From: Pseudomonas putida W15Oct28
GTDB lineage: Bacteria > Pseudomonadota > Gammaproteobacteria > Pseudomonadales > Pseudomonadaceae
Length of the DNA stretch: 64,000 nt
NCBI RefSeq assembly: GCF_000708715.2
Contig: NZ_JENB01000030.1
Location: 1 to 64,000 of the forward strand
Reading direction: 5' to 3'
Both the position numbers and the translations under genes were made by a program. The notes below the pieces were generated by a model. That model worked only from the letters and a program-made list of their open reading frames with translations. It was not told the DNA's origin and searched no databases. Positions 27,139-34,948 of this stretch are shown one piece after another. How positions within the stretch are numbered: position 1 is the stretch's first letter; the number at the start of each line of letters is the position of its first letter.

Positions 27139-28089
27139 GTGGACAAGACTCTCCACCAACCACTGGGCGGCAACGAAATGCCGCGTTTCGGCGGCATCGC
27201 CACCATGCTCCGTCTTCCCCACCTGCAAAGTGCCCAAGGCCTGGATGCCGCCTTCATCGGCGTGCCCCTGGACATCGGTACCTCGCTGCGCTCCGGCACC
27301 CGCTTCGGCCCACGGCAGATCCGCGCCGAATCAGTGATGATCCGCCCGTACAACATGGCCACCGGTGCCGCCCCGTTCGACTCGCTGTCGGTGGCCGACA
27401 TCGGTGACGTGGCGATCAACACCTTCAACCTGCTGGACGCCGTGCGCATCATCGAAGAAGCGTATGACGAGATCGTCGAGCACAACGTCATCCCGATGAC
27501 CCTGGGCGGCGACCACACCATCACCCTGCCGATCCTGCGTGCGCTGCACAAGAAGCACGGCAAGATCGGCCTGGTGCACATCGATGCCCACGCCGACGTC
27601 AACGACCACATGTTCGGCGAGAAGATCGCCCACGGCACCACCTTCCGCCGCGCCGTGGAAGAAGGCCTGCTTGATTGCGACCGCGTGGTACAGATCGGCC
27701 TGCGCGCCCAGGGCTACACCGCCGATGACTTCAACTGGAGCCGCCGCCAGGGTTTCCGCGTGGTCCAGGCAGAAGAATGCTGGCACAAGTCGCTGGAGCC
27801 ACTGATGGCCGAAGTACGGGAAAAGGTTGGCGGCGGCCCGGTTTACCTGTCGTTCGACATCGACGGCATCGACCCGGCCTGGGCACCCGGTACCGGCACC
27901 CCGGAAATTGGCGGCTTGACCACCATCCAGGCGATGGAGATCATTCGCGGCTGCCACGGCCTGGACCTGATCGGCTGTGACCTCGTCGAAGTCTCCCCGC
28001 CTTACGACACCACCGGCAACACCTCGCTGCTCGGCGCCAACCTGCTGTTCGAGATGCTCTGCGTGCTACCAGGCGTCGTGCGCCGCTGA
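27139..28089 (+). CDS. Agmatinase/guanidinobutyrase-type ureohydrolase
   Basis: A 316-residue Mn-dependent ureohydrolase that removes urea from a guanidino substrate. Metal-binding motifs are GGDHTITLPI, HIDAHADVND and FDIDGIDPAWAPGTGTPE. I chose GTG 27139, preceded by GATGAGGCC; the earlier open frame is promoter. The divergent LysR and downstream sodium symporter resemble gbuR-gbuA and gpuR-gpuA of P. aeruginosa, so guanidinobutyrate (or guanidinopropionate) is as likely as agmatine. Substrate not determinable from sequence alone. Confidence 0.87.
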   Translation: MDKTLHQPLGGNEMPRFGGIATMLRLPHLQSAQGLDAAFIGVPLDIGTSLRSGTRFGPRQIRAESVMIRPYNMATGAAPFDSLSVADIGDVAINTFNLLDAVRIIEEAYDEIVEHNVIPMTLGGDHTITLPILRALHKKHGKIGLVHIDAHADVNDHMFGEKIAHGTTFRRAVEEGLLDCDRVVQIGLRAQGYTADDFNWSRRQGFRVVQAEECWHKSLEPLMAEVREKVGGGPVYLSFDIDGIDPAWAPGTGTPEIGGLTTIQAMEIIRGCHGLDLIGCDLVEVSPPYDTTGNTSLLGANLLFEMLCVLPGVVRR

Positions 28090-28253
28090 CCGACGGCCGC
28101 TCCTGCAAAAGAGCTGGCAGTACTTGCAATACCCCGGCAGGAGCCATGAGGGAGGGCCACAGAGGCCCGCCAACAACACGACAAGACCGCCGGGCGCCGT
28201 AAGCCGCCCGCGTGGTCGATCTCGCCATAATAAAGATAATCGGGAGACCCCCA

Positions 28254-29633
28254 ATGGCCTTGGACATCATTGTTGTAATGATCTATACCGCCGGCATGCT
28301 CGGGCTTGGCTGGTATGGCATGCGGCGCGCAAAAACCCATGAAGACTACCTGGTAGCCGGGCGCAACCTCGGCCCGGTGCTGTACATGGGCACCATGGCC
28401 ACCACCGTGCTCGGTGGCGCTTCCACCGTCGGCACCGTGCGCCTGGGCTACGTCCACGGCATCTCCGGCTTCTGGCTGTGCGCAGCCCTGGGCCTGGGCA
28501 TCATCGCCATCAACCTGTTCCTGGCCAAACCGTTGCTGCGCCTGCGCATCTTCACCGTGACCCAGGTGCTTGAGCAACGCTACAACCCGACCGCACGCCA
28601 GGCCAGCGCCGTGATCATGCTGGCTTACGCGCTGATGATCGGCGTCACCTCGACACTGGCCATGGCCACCGTATTGCAGGTGCTGCTGGACCTGCCGTTC
28701 TGGGCTTCGCTGATGCTCGGCGGCGGTGTAGTGGTGCTGTACTCAACCATTGGCGGCATGTGGTCGCTGACCCTGACCGACATCGTCCAGTTCGTGATCA
28801 AGACCGTCGGCCTGATGTTCATCCTGCTGCCGGTATGCCTGTACAAGGCCGGTGGCTGGGACACCCTGGTGGCCAAATTGCCAGCCGCCAGCTTCCAGCT
28901 GACGACCATTGGCTGGGACACCATCATCACCTACTTCCTGATCTACTTCTTCGGCATCCTCATCGGCCAGGATATCTGGCAGCGGGTGTTCACCGCCCGT
29001 GATGAAAAGGTCTGCCAGCGTGCCGGTACCGTCGCCGGTGTGTACTGCGTGGTGTACGGCCTGGCCTGCGCTGCCATCGGCATGGCCGCCCATGTGCTGA
29101 TGCCCGACCTGGCCAACCCGAATAACGCCTTTGCCGAGATGATCAAGAGCACCCTGCCCGATGGCATCCGTGGCCTGCTGATGGCCGCCGCCCTGGCAGC
29201 CATGATGTCCACCGCCAGTGCCGGCCTGCTGGCTGCCTCGACGACCGTGACCGAAGACCTGCTGCCCAAGCTGCGTGGCGGCAAGCAGTCGACCCTGGGC
29301 ATGAGCCGCCTGTTTACCCTGCTCACCGGCCTGGTGGTGCTGGGCATCGCGTTGGTGGTGAACGATGTGATCAACGCCCTGACCCTGGCCTACAACCTGC
29401 TGGTCGGCGGCATGCTGATCCCGCTGATCGGGGCGATCTTCTGGAAGCGTGCCACCACCGCCGGCGCGATTGCCAGCATGTCGCTGGGCTTTGCCACCGC
29501 GCTGCTGTTCATGTTCAAGGACGGGCTGGAAGCCAACACGCCGATCTACTACAGCCTGGCGATCGGCTTGGTGAGCTTTGTAGTGGTTAGCTTGATGTCC
29601 CGCAGACCAGTTGGTGCGGTGAATCTGGCCTGA
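28254..29633 (+). CDS. Sodium:solute symporter
   Basis: A 459-residue SSS-family transporter with about 13 hydrophobic helices, beginning MALDIIVVMIYTAGMLGLGWYG. The sodium-binding region RLGYVHGISGFWLCAALGLGI and the GRNLGPVLYMGTMATTVLGGAST stretch are typical. The ATG follows CGGGAGACCCCC. It lies 164 bases after the ureohydrolase, on the same strand, and probably brings in the same guanidino compound. A terminator closes the unit at 29669-29704. Confidence 0.88.
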   Translation: MALDIIVVMIYTAGMLGLGWYGMRRAKTHEDYLVAGRNLGPVLYMGTMATTVLGGASTVGTVRLGYVHGISGFWLCAALGLGIIAINLFLAKPLLRLRIFTVTQVLEQRYNPTARQASAVIMLAYALMIGVTSTLAMATVLQVLLDLPFWASLMLGGGVVVLYSTIGGMWSLTLTDIVQFVIKTVGLMFILLPVCLYKAGGWDTLVAKLPAASFQLTTIGWDTIITYFLIYFFGILIGQDIWQRVFTARDEKVCQRAGTVAGVYCVVYGLACAAIGMAAHVLMPDLANPNNAFAEMIKSTLPDGIRGLLMAAALAAMMSTASAGLLAASTTVTEDLLPKLRGGKQSTLGMSRLFTLLTGLVVLGIALVVNDVINALTLAYNLLVGGMLIPLIGAIFWKRATTAGAIASMSLGFATALLFMFKDGLEANTPIYYSLAIGLVSFVVVSLMSRRPVGAVNLA

Positions 29634-29668
29634 TTAAACCAGGCTGCCTGTACTGGCAGACAACAAAA

Positions 29669-29704
29669 AGGCCGCAGCACCCACCAAGGTGCTGCGGCCT
29701 TTGT
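29669..29704. terminator. Bidirectional intrinsic terminator
   Basis: A perfect 13-pair stem AGGCCGCAGCACC/GGTGCTGCGGCCT with a six-base loop. T runs follow on both strands. It ends the symporter transcript on plus and the 42-aa ORF transcript on minus. Confidence 0.9.
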
Positions 29705-29721
29705 CTTGCTCTTCATTAGGA

Positions 29722-29850
29722 TCAGCGACGACGCGGCTGGCGCTTGCGCTGCTCTTCATCAGTCGGGATCGGCACCGGCTGCAGGGGTGGTGGAATCAGC
29801 CCCAAGGCGACCGCCAGGTCATGGAGCCAGTTGGACAGTGGTTTATTCAT
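29722..29850 (-). CDS. Conserved 42-residue small protein (PA1414-like position)
   Basis: Small ORF beginning MNKPLSNWLHDLAVALGLIPPP and ending RKRQPRRR. A hydrophobic-amphipathic helix at residues 5-18 is followed by a proline-rich stretch and a very basic tail. It starts with ATG after AAGGGGGCATT. It lies between the symporter terminator and an Anr box about 115 bases upstream. P. aeruginosa PA1414, a small gene beside its gbuA-symporter region and under anaerobic (Anr) control with the sRNA SicX in its leader, appears to be the counterpart; that equivalence is inference from memory and synteny. Function unknown. Confidence 0.62.
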   Translation of the reverse strand: MNKPLSNWLHDLAVALGLIPPPLQPVPIPTDEEQRKRQPRRR

Positions 29851-29930
29851 AATGCCCCCTTGACGGGTCAGCCTCACGGCGAATCAATCCTGGGATGTTT
29901 CATACAGATCATAGCCTGATGTCCTGTATT
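29851..29930 (-). ncRNA. Possible SicX-like leader sRNA
   Basis: The span between the expected start of the Anr-driven transcript (near 29930) and the small ORF is about 80 bases. In P. aeruginosa the SicX sRNA comes from the matching leader. I see no strong hairpin here other than short stems, so an sRNA is an inference from position and the Anr box. Confidence 0.35.
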
Positions 29931-29964
29931 ACGCATGCCTATGCTCTTACAGATAAGGGCCATT

Positions 29965-29978
29965 TTGACGCGGATCAA
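29965..29978 (-). promoter_or_regulatory. Anr/FNR box
   Basis: On the minus strand TTGAT-CCGC-GTCAA, against the consensus TTGAT-N4-ATCAA (9 of 10). It overlaps the stop codon of the upstream LysR gene (29975-29977). At -41.5 it would place a start near 29930. It drives the small ORF and its leader. Confidence 0.75.
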
Positions 29979-30868
29979 GCCGTAGCGGCGCATTCCGACG
30001 ACTGGTTAATCGTTTCGCTTTGTTGCAGGTCGATCCACGCCTGCAAATTCGCCCCACGCATACCCTGACGCCACATCAGCCAGGTGACCGCCTGATCGAA
30101 CGGCGCCTGCAGCCGGTGCACCCTTACCTGGTTGCGCCCAGGCAGGCTGTCGAGCATCGACTGGGCCATCATCGCCACGCCGGCGCCGGCGATCACGCAG
30201 GCCAGCATGCTCTGGTACGACTCGATCTCCATGACCCGGCCCATGGGTGTGTGGGCATGGGCATACCAAGCCTCCAGGCGCATGCGGTACGAGCAGCCCT
30301 GGCGGAAGGTGAACACCGCCTTGCCCGCCACATCCTTGGCGGTGTGCACCGCCGGGTGCTCGGGGCTGGTGATCAGCACCAGTTGCTCCTCGCACAACGG
30401 CACGCCATCCAGCCCGGCCAGGCTCGGCGGGCCATCCACCAAGGCAGCATCCAACGTGTGGCCAAGCAGGCCTTCGAGCAGCTCGCCGCTGGGCGCTGCG
30501 CGCACCTGCAGGTTCACCGCCGGGTAGGCCTGGTGATAACGCGCAAGCAACGCCGGCAAATGAGTCGCCGCCGTGCTGTACATGGTCCCCAGTACGAAAT
30601 CCCCGGCTGGCTGGCCGCCGCGCACGGCGGCCAGCGCCTCGTCGCGCAAGGCCGAAAGGCGGTTGGCATATTCCAGCAGCACCTTGCCCGCCGGCGACAG
30701 CTGCAGGCGCTGGCGCTCGCGCAGAAACAGCTCGACACCCAGTTGCTCCTCAAGCTGGCGCAGGCGCGTCGACAGGTTCGATGGCACACGGTGCAAGCGT
30801 TCGGCGGCACGGGTGACCGAGCCTTCTTCGGCCACGGCCTGGAAGATACGCAGCTGGCTGAATTCCAC
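29975..30868 (-). CDS. LysR-family regulator
   Basis: A 297-residue LysR regulator. The HTH is FSQLRIFQAVAEEGSVTRAAERLHRVPSNLSTRLRQLEEQLGVELF. The start is GTG 30868, six bases after GGAG; the frame can be extended to a TTG but that would skip the SD. The effector domain has a GAGVAMMA stretch near the C terminus. It is divergent from a YbfB-type MFS gene with an inverted repeat between, so it likely controls that gene. Its stop overlaps an Anr box facing the next gene. Confidence 0.87.
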   Translation of the reverse strand: MEFSQLRIFQAVAEEGSVTRAAERLHRVPSNLSTRLRQLEEQLGVELFLRERQRLQLSPAGKVLLEYANRLSALRDEALAAVRGGQPAGDFVLGTMYSTAATHLPALLARYHQAYPAVNLQVRAAPSGELLEGLLGHTLDAALVDGPPSLAGLDGVPLCEEQLVLITSPEHPAVHTAKDVAGKAVFTFRQGCSYRMRLEAWYAHAHTPMGRVMEIESYQSMLACVIAGAGVAMMAQSMLDSLPGRNQVRVHRLQAPFDQAVTWLMWRQGMRGANLQAWIDLQQSETINQSSECAATA

Positions 30869-30904
30869 GACATTCTCCAAAACAGAACAACTTGATCATC
30901 ATTA

Positions 30905-30919
30905 TTCAATTTTATTGAA
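30905..30919. promoter_or_regulatory. LysR-type inverted repeat
   Basis: TTCAAT-TTT-ATTGAA, with the T-N11-A pattern of LysR sites. It lies 37 bases before the LysR start and 56 before the MFS start. Confidence 0.5.
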
Positions 30920-30974
30920 AATGAAACCGCCCTAACCTGCCAGTCATCGCTTACATCCGTGCAGGAGACCTGTC

Positions 30975-32144
30975 ATGTCGCCACTCATCCAACTGCTGGC
31001 CAGCGCCGTGGCGCTGATGATGGCCATGGGCATCGGCCGTTTCGCCCTCACCCCACAACTGCCGCAACTGATCGCCGAAGGCCAGTTCGACCTGACGGTC
31101 GCCGGGCTGGTGGCGGCCGCCAACTACCTGGGCTACTTCATTGGCGCGGTGGACGCCATGTTCGCCCGTACACCCGGCCAGGTGCGCCTGCGCCTGCATG
31201 GCGGGCTATGGCTGTGCGTGCTGCTGACCCTGGCCTCATGGGCCGCCGACGGTTTCTGGGGCCACCTGTTGCTGCGCTTTGGCACCGGCGTGGCCAGTGC
31301 CTGGGTGCTGGTGATGATCACCAGCCTCAGCCAGCAGGTGGCCAACGCGCACAACCGCCAACGGCTGGGTGCCTTGGTGTTTGCAGGGCCCGGCCTGGGC
31401 ATTGCCCTGACCGGCCTGTTGGCACTGGTGGCGCATATGCTGGGGCTGGGCTCCGCAGCACTGTGGCTGATCTATGCCGTGGCCGCGCTGGTGATGCTGC
31501 TGGCCGTGCGGCCTTGGCTGCCACGCGCGCTGCAAGCTGCACCCACCTCGTCGCCAGCGCAGCCGGGCCCGACTCGCAACGTCGGCATTGGCCGCCTGGG
31601 GCTGGTGTACGCGCTGTACGGCGTGGGTTACATCCTGCCGGCCACCTTCCTCTCGCAGATGGCCAACCAGCAGTTTCGTGGGCAGTGGATGGCCGACCTG
31701 TTCTGGCCGGCGTTTGGCCTTTCGGCAGCGCTGGGGGTGATGCTGGTGAGCCTGCGCCGTGGTGGCCGCACCTCGACCTGGCTCACCGCCACCTTGTGGT
31801 TGCAAGGGCTTGGCGTGCTGGCCTGCCTGATGGGCGGAGGGGTCGGGTTGGCGCTGGGTGTGGTGCTGTGTGGCGGGCCGTTCCTGGCCTGCATGCAACT
31901 GGTAATGCAGCGCTCGCGGGAGCTGGCACCGCATGCTACGCAGCGCAATGCCGGGCTGCTGACCGCGTGCTTTGCCCTGGGGCAGTTGAGCGGGCCGTTG
32001 CTGGCTGCGGTCAGCAGCCATTACAGCGGCGGGCTGCAGCCGGCGTTGATGCTGGCCGCGGTGGGTCTGGGGTTGGCGGGCGTGCTGGTGATGACCAGCG
32101 GGCGGAGTATTCAAGGTTGCCAGGCAGCAACCCGGGCAGCCTGA
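30975..32144 (+). CDS. YbfB/YjiJ-family MFS transporter
   Basis: A 389-residue member of the YbfB/YjiJ branch of the major facilitator superfamily with about twelve hydrophobic segments. The N-terminal ALMMAMGIGRFALTPQLPQLIAEGQFD and YLGYFIGA are branch markers. SD GGAGACCTGTC precedes the ATG. Substrate unknown. Likely controlled by the divergent LysR. Confidence 0.87.
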   Translation: MSPLIQLLASAVALMMAMGIGRFALTPQLPQLIAEGQFDLTVAGLVAAANYLGYFIGAVDAMFARTPGQVRLRLHGGLWLCVLLTLASWAADGFWGHLLLRFGTGVASAWVLVMITSLSQQVANAHNRQRLGALVFAGPGLGIALTGLLALVAHMLGLGSAALWLIYAVAALVMLLAVRPWLPRALQAAPTSSPAQPGPTRNVGIGRLGLVYALYGVGYILPATFLSQMANQQFRGQWMADLFWPAFGLSAALGVMLVSLRRGGRTSTWLTATLWLQGLGVLACLMGGGVGLALGVVLCGGPFLACMQLVMQRSRELAPHATQRNAGLLTACFALGQLSGPLLAAVSSHYSGGLQPALMLAAVGLGLAGVLVMTSGRSIQGCQAATRAA

Positions 32145-32167
32145 TCAATTGATTTTGCCTGTACCTG

Positions 32168-32259
32168 CCCTATCGCCGGCAAGCCAGCTCCCACCGATAT
32201 CCTTACCGCTTCAAGGCCTGCGGTACTCCTGTGGGAGCTGGCTTGCCGGCGATAGGGCC
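32168..32259. repeat. REP inverted pair, GGCAAGCCAGCTCC subtype
   Basis: Arms CTATCGCCGGCAAGCCAG and CTGGCTTGCCGGCGATAG. This rare 'ctatcgccgg' form recurs 2.6 kb away at 34844. Confidence 0.87.
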
Positions 32260-32273
32260 AGTGCAGGCAACCT

Positions 32274-33200
32274 TCAACCCACAAACTTGCGCAATTGCTG
32301 CTTCACCCAAGGCTCGGCACTCACCAGAACCACGCCCAGCAACACCAACAACGCGCCGATGACGAAATTGACGCTTAGCGGCTCGTCCAGCAGCAGTACC
32401 CCGAAGGTCACCCCAAACAGCGGGGTAATGAACGAAAACACCGCCAGGTTGGACGCCAGGTACTTGCGCAGCAACCAGAACCAGGTCAGGTAACTGATGA
32501 ACGACACCACAATCCCCTGGAACAGCACGCTGCCCATCGCCAAGGGCGTCAGCGATACAGCGCCGATCTGCCCGCTAAGCAAGGCAATCAGCAACAGGCC
32601 GGCAAAACCCACCGCCAGCTGGTAGAACAAGGTCAAGGTAGCCGGTGCTTCCGACAGCCGCGAGCAGCGCACCACGACTGTGGTCGCGCCCCAGGCCAGC
32701 CCGGCGATCACGCCAAAGGCATCGCCCAGCAGCATGCTGCCATCCATCTCCTCGAACGACATGCCGCCAGCAAAGGCCATGGCAATGCCACCGAATGCCA
32801 ACAGAATCCCCAACCACTGCAACAACCGCAGGCGCTCGCTGGGCAACCGGAAATGCAGACCCAACGCAGTGAACACCGGTGCGGTATAGAGGAACACCGA
32901 CATGTGCGCCGCCGACGTCAACTTTAGGCCCTCGGCGATGAACAGGAATTCCACGCCAAACAGCCCGCCCGCGAGCAACCCGGCACGCCAGGTGCTGCCA
33001 ACCTGTTCCCAGCCACCGCGCCAGCACAGCATCAGGGCCACCAGCACGGCGGCGATGCCATTGCGCAGCGCTGCCTGCATCACTGGCGCGATGTCGACGG
33101 CGGCGGTCTTGATCAGCACCTGCTGGCAACCCCAGATCAGGCACAGCCCCAGCATCACCTGAAAGGCAAAGGCGTCAGGGTTCTTGCGGACCGCACTCAT
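32274..33200 (-). CDS. EamA-family DMT transporter
   Basis: A 308-residue inner-membrane exporter with ten hydrophobic segments in two EamA repeats (FQVMLGLCLIWGCQQVLIKTA; IVVSFISYLTWFWLLRKYLASNLAVFSFITPLFGVTFGVLLLDEP). The latter is the second-repeat hallmark. ATG 33200. No linked regulator. Substrate unknown. Confidence 0.87.
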   Translation of the reverse strand: MSAVRKNPDAFAFQVMLGLCLIWGCQQVLIKTAAVDIAPVMQAALRNGIAAVLVALMLCWRGGWEQVGSTWRAGLLAGGLFGVEFLFIAEGLKLTSAAHMSVFLYTAPVFTALGLHFRLPSERLRLLQWLGILLAFGGIAMAFAGGMSFEEMDGSMLLGDAFGVIAGLAWGATTVVVRCSRLSEAPATLTLFYQLAVGFAGLLLIALLSGQIGAVSLTPLAMGSVLFQGIVVSFISYLTWFWLLRKYLASNLAVFSFITPLFGVTFGVLLLDEPLSVNFVIGALLVLLGVVLVSAEPWVKQQLRKFVG

Positions 33201-33306
33201 AAGCGGGCCTGTAGGGTGATCGAAGGCATGGGCATAGGCTCGGCAGTATTCAGAAGCTACCGATTATCGGGTTTCCTTACCCGCTCTTGCCAGCCTCAAA
33301 ACGACC

Positions 33307-33702
33307 TCAAGCGATCTGCGCCTTCGAAGACACCTGTTCGAAGGTGGCTTCATCCAGCGCATCCGCCTGCTCGTCCAGCACCTGGCGCGGGTGCTCAAAG
33401 CCCGGGATGCTGCTGTCGATCAGGCTCATCAGGCGTAACCCGCGCTCGGTCAGCACAAAGTTTTCGCCATTACCGCCCTCTTCTTCAGGCCGGCTTTCGA
33501 TGAAGCCCCGCTCGAACAGCAGCTTTTCGTATTCGCAGGCATGGGTTTTCAGGTGGTCCAGGTCGCCCACCGGCTCACCCTTTGCGGCCTGGGCCGCGGC
33601 GTGCTGTTCGGCATAGGGGCGTGGCGTAAAGCTGTGACCGGCGCCGTTCTGCACCTCGTGCAGCAAACGTTCGATCAGGTCCCAGTCGTAGGCAATGCTC
33701 AT
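33307..33702 (-). CDS. DUF2513-like putative transcriptional regulator
   Basis: A 131-residue protein. The N-terminal YDWDLIERLLHEVQN and the following HLKTHACEYEKLLFERGFIESR with FVLTERGLRLMSLI fit the small winged-helix DUF2513 family. ATG 33702 with GGAGCCC upstream; the frame extends to 33822 but the extra part is unlike the family. It faces away from the toxin-antitoxin operon and could be unrelated to it. Confidence 0.6.
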   Translation of the reverse strand: MSIAYDWDLIERLLHEVQNGAGHSFTPRPYAEQHAAAQAAKGEPVGDLDHLKTHACEYEKLLFERGFIESRPEEEGGNGENFVLTERGLRLMSLIDSSIPGFEHPRQVLDEQADALDEATFEQVSSKAQIA

Positions 33703-33836
33703 GGTGATGGGCTCCAGCTGTGGACGGAAGGGGTACACAGGTTGGGACATGTCGCAGGGGGAGGTGTTCACAAAGATGAAGGCTGGGTGGAATGCCATGG
33801 TCTGAAGCCGCTGATGCGGCAATAGACAGAAACCAT

Positions 33837-33870
33837 TTGCTGCATCGTCCCGTGTAGTTTATAAACTACA
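33837..33870 (+). promoter_or_regulatory. Promoter with 18-bp palindromic operator of the TA operon
   Basis: TTGCTG (33837-33842), 17 bases, TATAAA (33860-33865). The -10 lies inside the perfect palindrome TGTAGTTTATAAACTACA (33853-33870). The toxin ATG is only eight bases further on, so the mRNA would be almost leaderless. Confidence 0.65.
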
Positions 33871-33878
33871 TCCACTCG

Positions 33879-34181
33879 ATGAAGAAAATCGAATCCAGCA
33901 GTTTCAGAAATTGGGTGACCGGACTCCGGGACATCAGCGCCAAAGCCCGAATCATTTCTCGGATCAACCGGTTGATGGAGGGTCTGCCTGGCGACGTATC
34001 TCCGGTTGGCCATGGTGTCAGTGAGCTCAGGATTCACTATGGGCCTGGCTACCGGGTGTACTTCCATCAGACGGGCAGCACATTCGTCATTCTGCTTTGT
34101 GGCGGCGACAAGAGCAGCCAACAGCGAGACATCAAGGCAGCCCACCAGATTCTGCGTTCGTGGAGGATGCAAAATGACTGA
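33879..34181 (+). CDS. RelE/HigB-type toxin
   Basis: A 100-residue protein of the RelE/ParE superfamily, of the 'addiction module killer' (HigB-like) kind: WVTGLRDISAKARIISRINRLMEGLPGDVSPVGHGVSELRIHYGPGYRVYFH and LLCGGDKSSQQRDIKAA. These toxins are usually ribosome-dependent mRNases. ATG 33879 has no clear SD; the promoter palindrome abuts it. It overlaps the antitoxin start by eight bases. Toxin-first order is typical of this family. Confidence 0.88.
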   Translation: MKKIESSSFRNWVTGLRDISAKARIISRINRLMEGLPGDVSPVGHGVSELRIHYGPGYRVYFHQTGSTFVILLCGGDKSSQQRDIKAAHQILRSWRMQND

Positions 34182-34467
34182 AACCTTCTCTGAATTCGAC
34201 CCCGCCGAGTACCTCACTACGCCGGAAGCAATCGCGCAGTTCATGACCGATGCACTTGAGACCGGCGATGCCAGCTATGTCGCCAAAGCTGTTGGCGTGG
34301 TAGCGCGTGCAAAGGGCATGAGCGAACTGGCGAAAGAGACCGGGCTGTCCCGAGAGCAGCTTTACAGGTCATTCAGCGAACATGGTAACCCTACGCTCAA
34401 GTCGTTTCTCACCGTGATGAAGGCCTTGGGAATAGACATGACAGCGCGGCCTCACCTAGCCGGCTGA
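34174..34467 (+). CDS. HigA-like antitoxin
   Basis: A 97-residue antidote protein with a C-terminal helix-turn-helix: VAKAVGVVARAKGMSELAKETGLSREQLYRSFSEHGNPTLKSFLTVMKALGIDM. It is of the family paired with HigB-like toxins. ATG 34174 is preceded by GGAGG within the toxin gene, so the antitoxin has its own good SD. It likely binds the 18-bp palindrome upstream of the toxin and represses the operon. Confidence 0.88.
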   Translation: MTETFSEFDPAEYLTTPEAIAQFMTDALETGDASYVAKAVGVVARAKGMSELAKETGLSREQLYRSFSEHGNPTLKSFLTVMKALGIDMTARPHLAG

Positions 34468-34555
34468 TAACGTTCTGCGCCATCGGTCGTCGATGGTGAA
34501 CTTGCTCGCTGCTGCAACCCTCCACTGCGCATAGCCACCGCTGGAGGTAGAAAGG

Positions 34556-34828
34556 ATGAAACCGCTGCTGCCCATTACTTGCGCCATTGCCCTGTCCTGC
34601 GCCCTGCCCGCCTGGGCCTGCACACCGGAAGAAGCCACGCAGAAACGTGAAGAGCTGGCCGGTTTGGTTACCCAGTTGACCGAGCAGAACCCGCAGAAGG
34701 CCAAGGAGATCAATGAGGAGCTTCAGGGGATGGACCTGGAGACGGCGAGCAAGGACTTGCCCGACAAGTGTCAGCTGATAGACCAGCGAATCAAGGAACT
34801 GAAAACGGCGGAGAAGAAGGCTGAGTGA
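34556..34828 (+). CDS. Small exported hypothetical protein
   Basis: A 90-residue protein. Residues 1-21 form a signal peptide (ITCAIALSCALPAWA) cut before Cys22; the lipobox is not canonical. The mature part is helical and charged (EEATQKREELAGLVTQLTEQNPQKAKEINEELQGM), ending in KTAEKKAE. Two cysteines (22 and about 71) could form a disulfide. ATG preceded by AGAAAGG. I do not recognise a family. Confidence 0.72.
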   Translation: MKPLLPITCAIALSCALPAWACTPEEATQKREELAGLVTQLTEQNPQKAKEINEELQGMDLETASKDLPDKCQLIDQRIKELKTAEKKAE

Positions 34829-34843
34829 TGGGTTATCAGCAAT

Positions 34844-34937
34844 GGCCCTATCGCCGGCAAGCCAGCTCCCACAGGTATCCCGCTGAATTCAGCGTCTATG
34901 GAAACCCTGTGGGAGCTGGCTTGCCGGCGATAGGGCC
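34844..34937. repeat. REP inverted pair, same subtype as 32168
   Basis: CCCTATCGCCGGCAAGCCAG facing CTGGCTTGCCGGCGATAGGG. It lies between two convergent genes. Confidence 0.87.
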
Positions 34938-34948
34938 TTGATAGCTAC

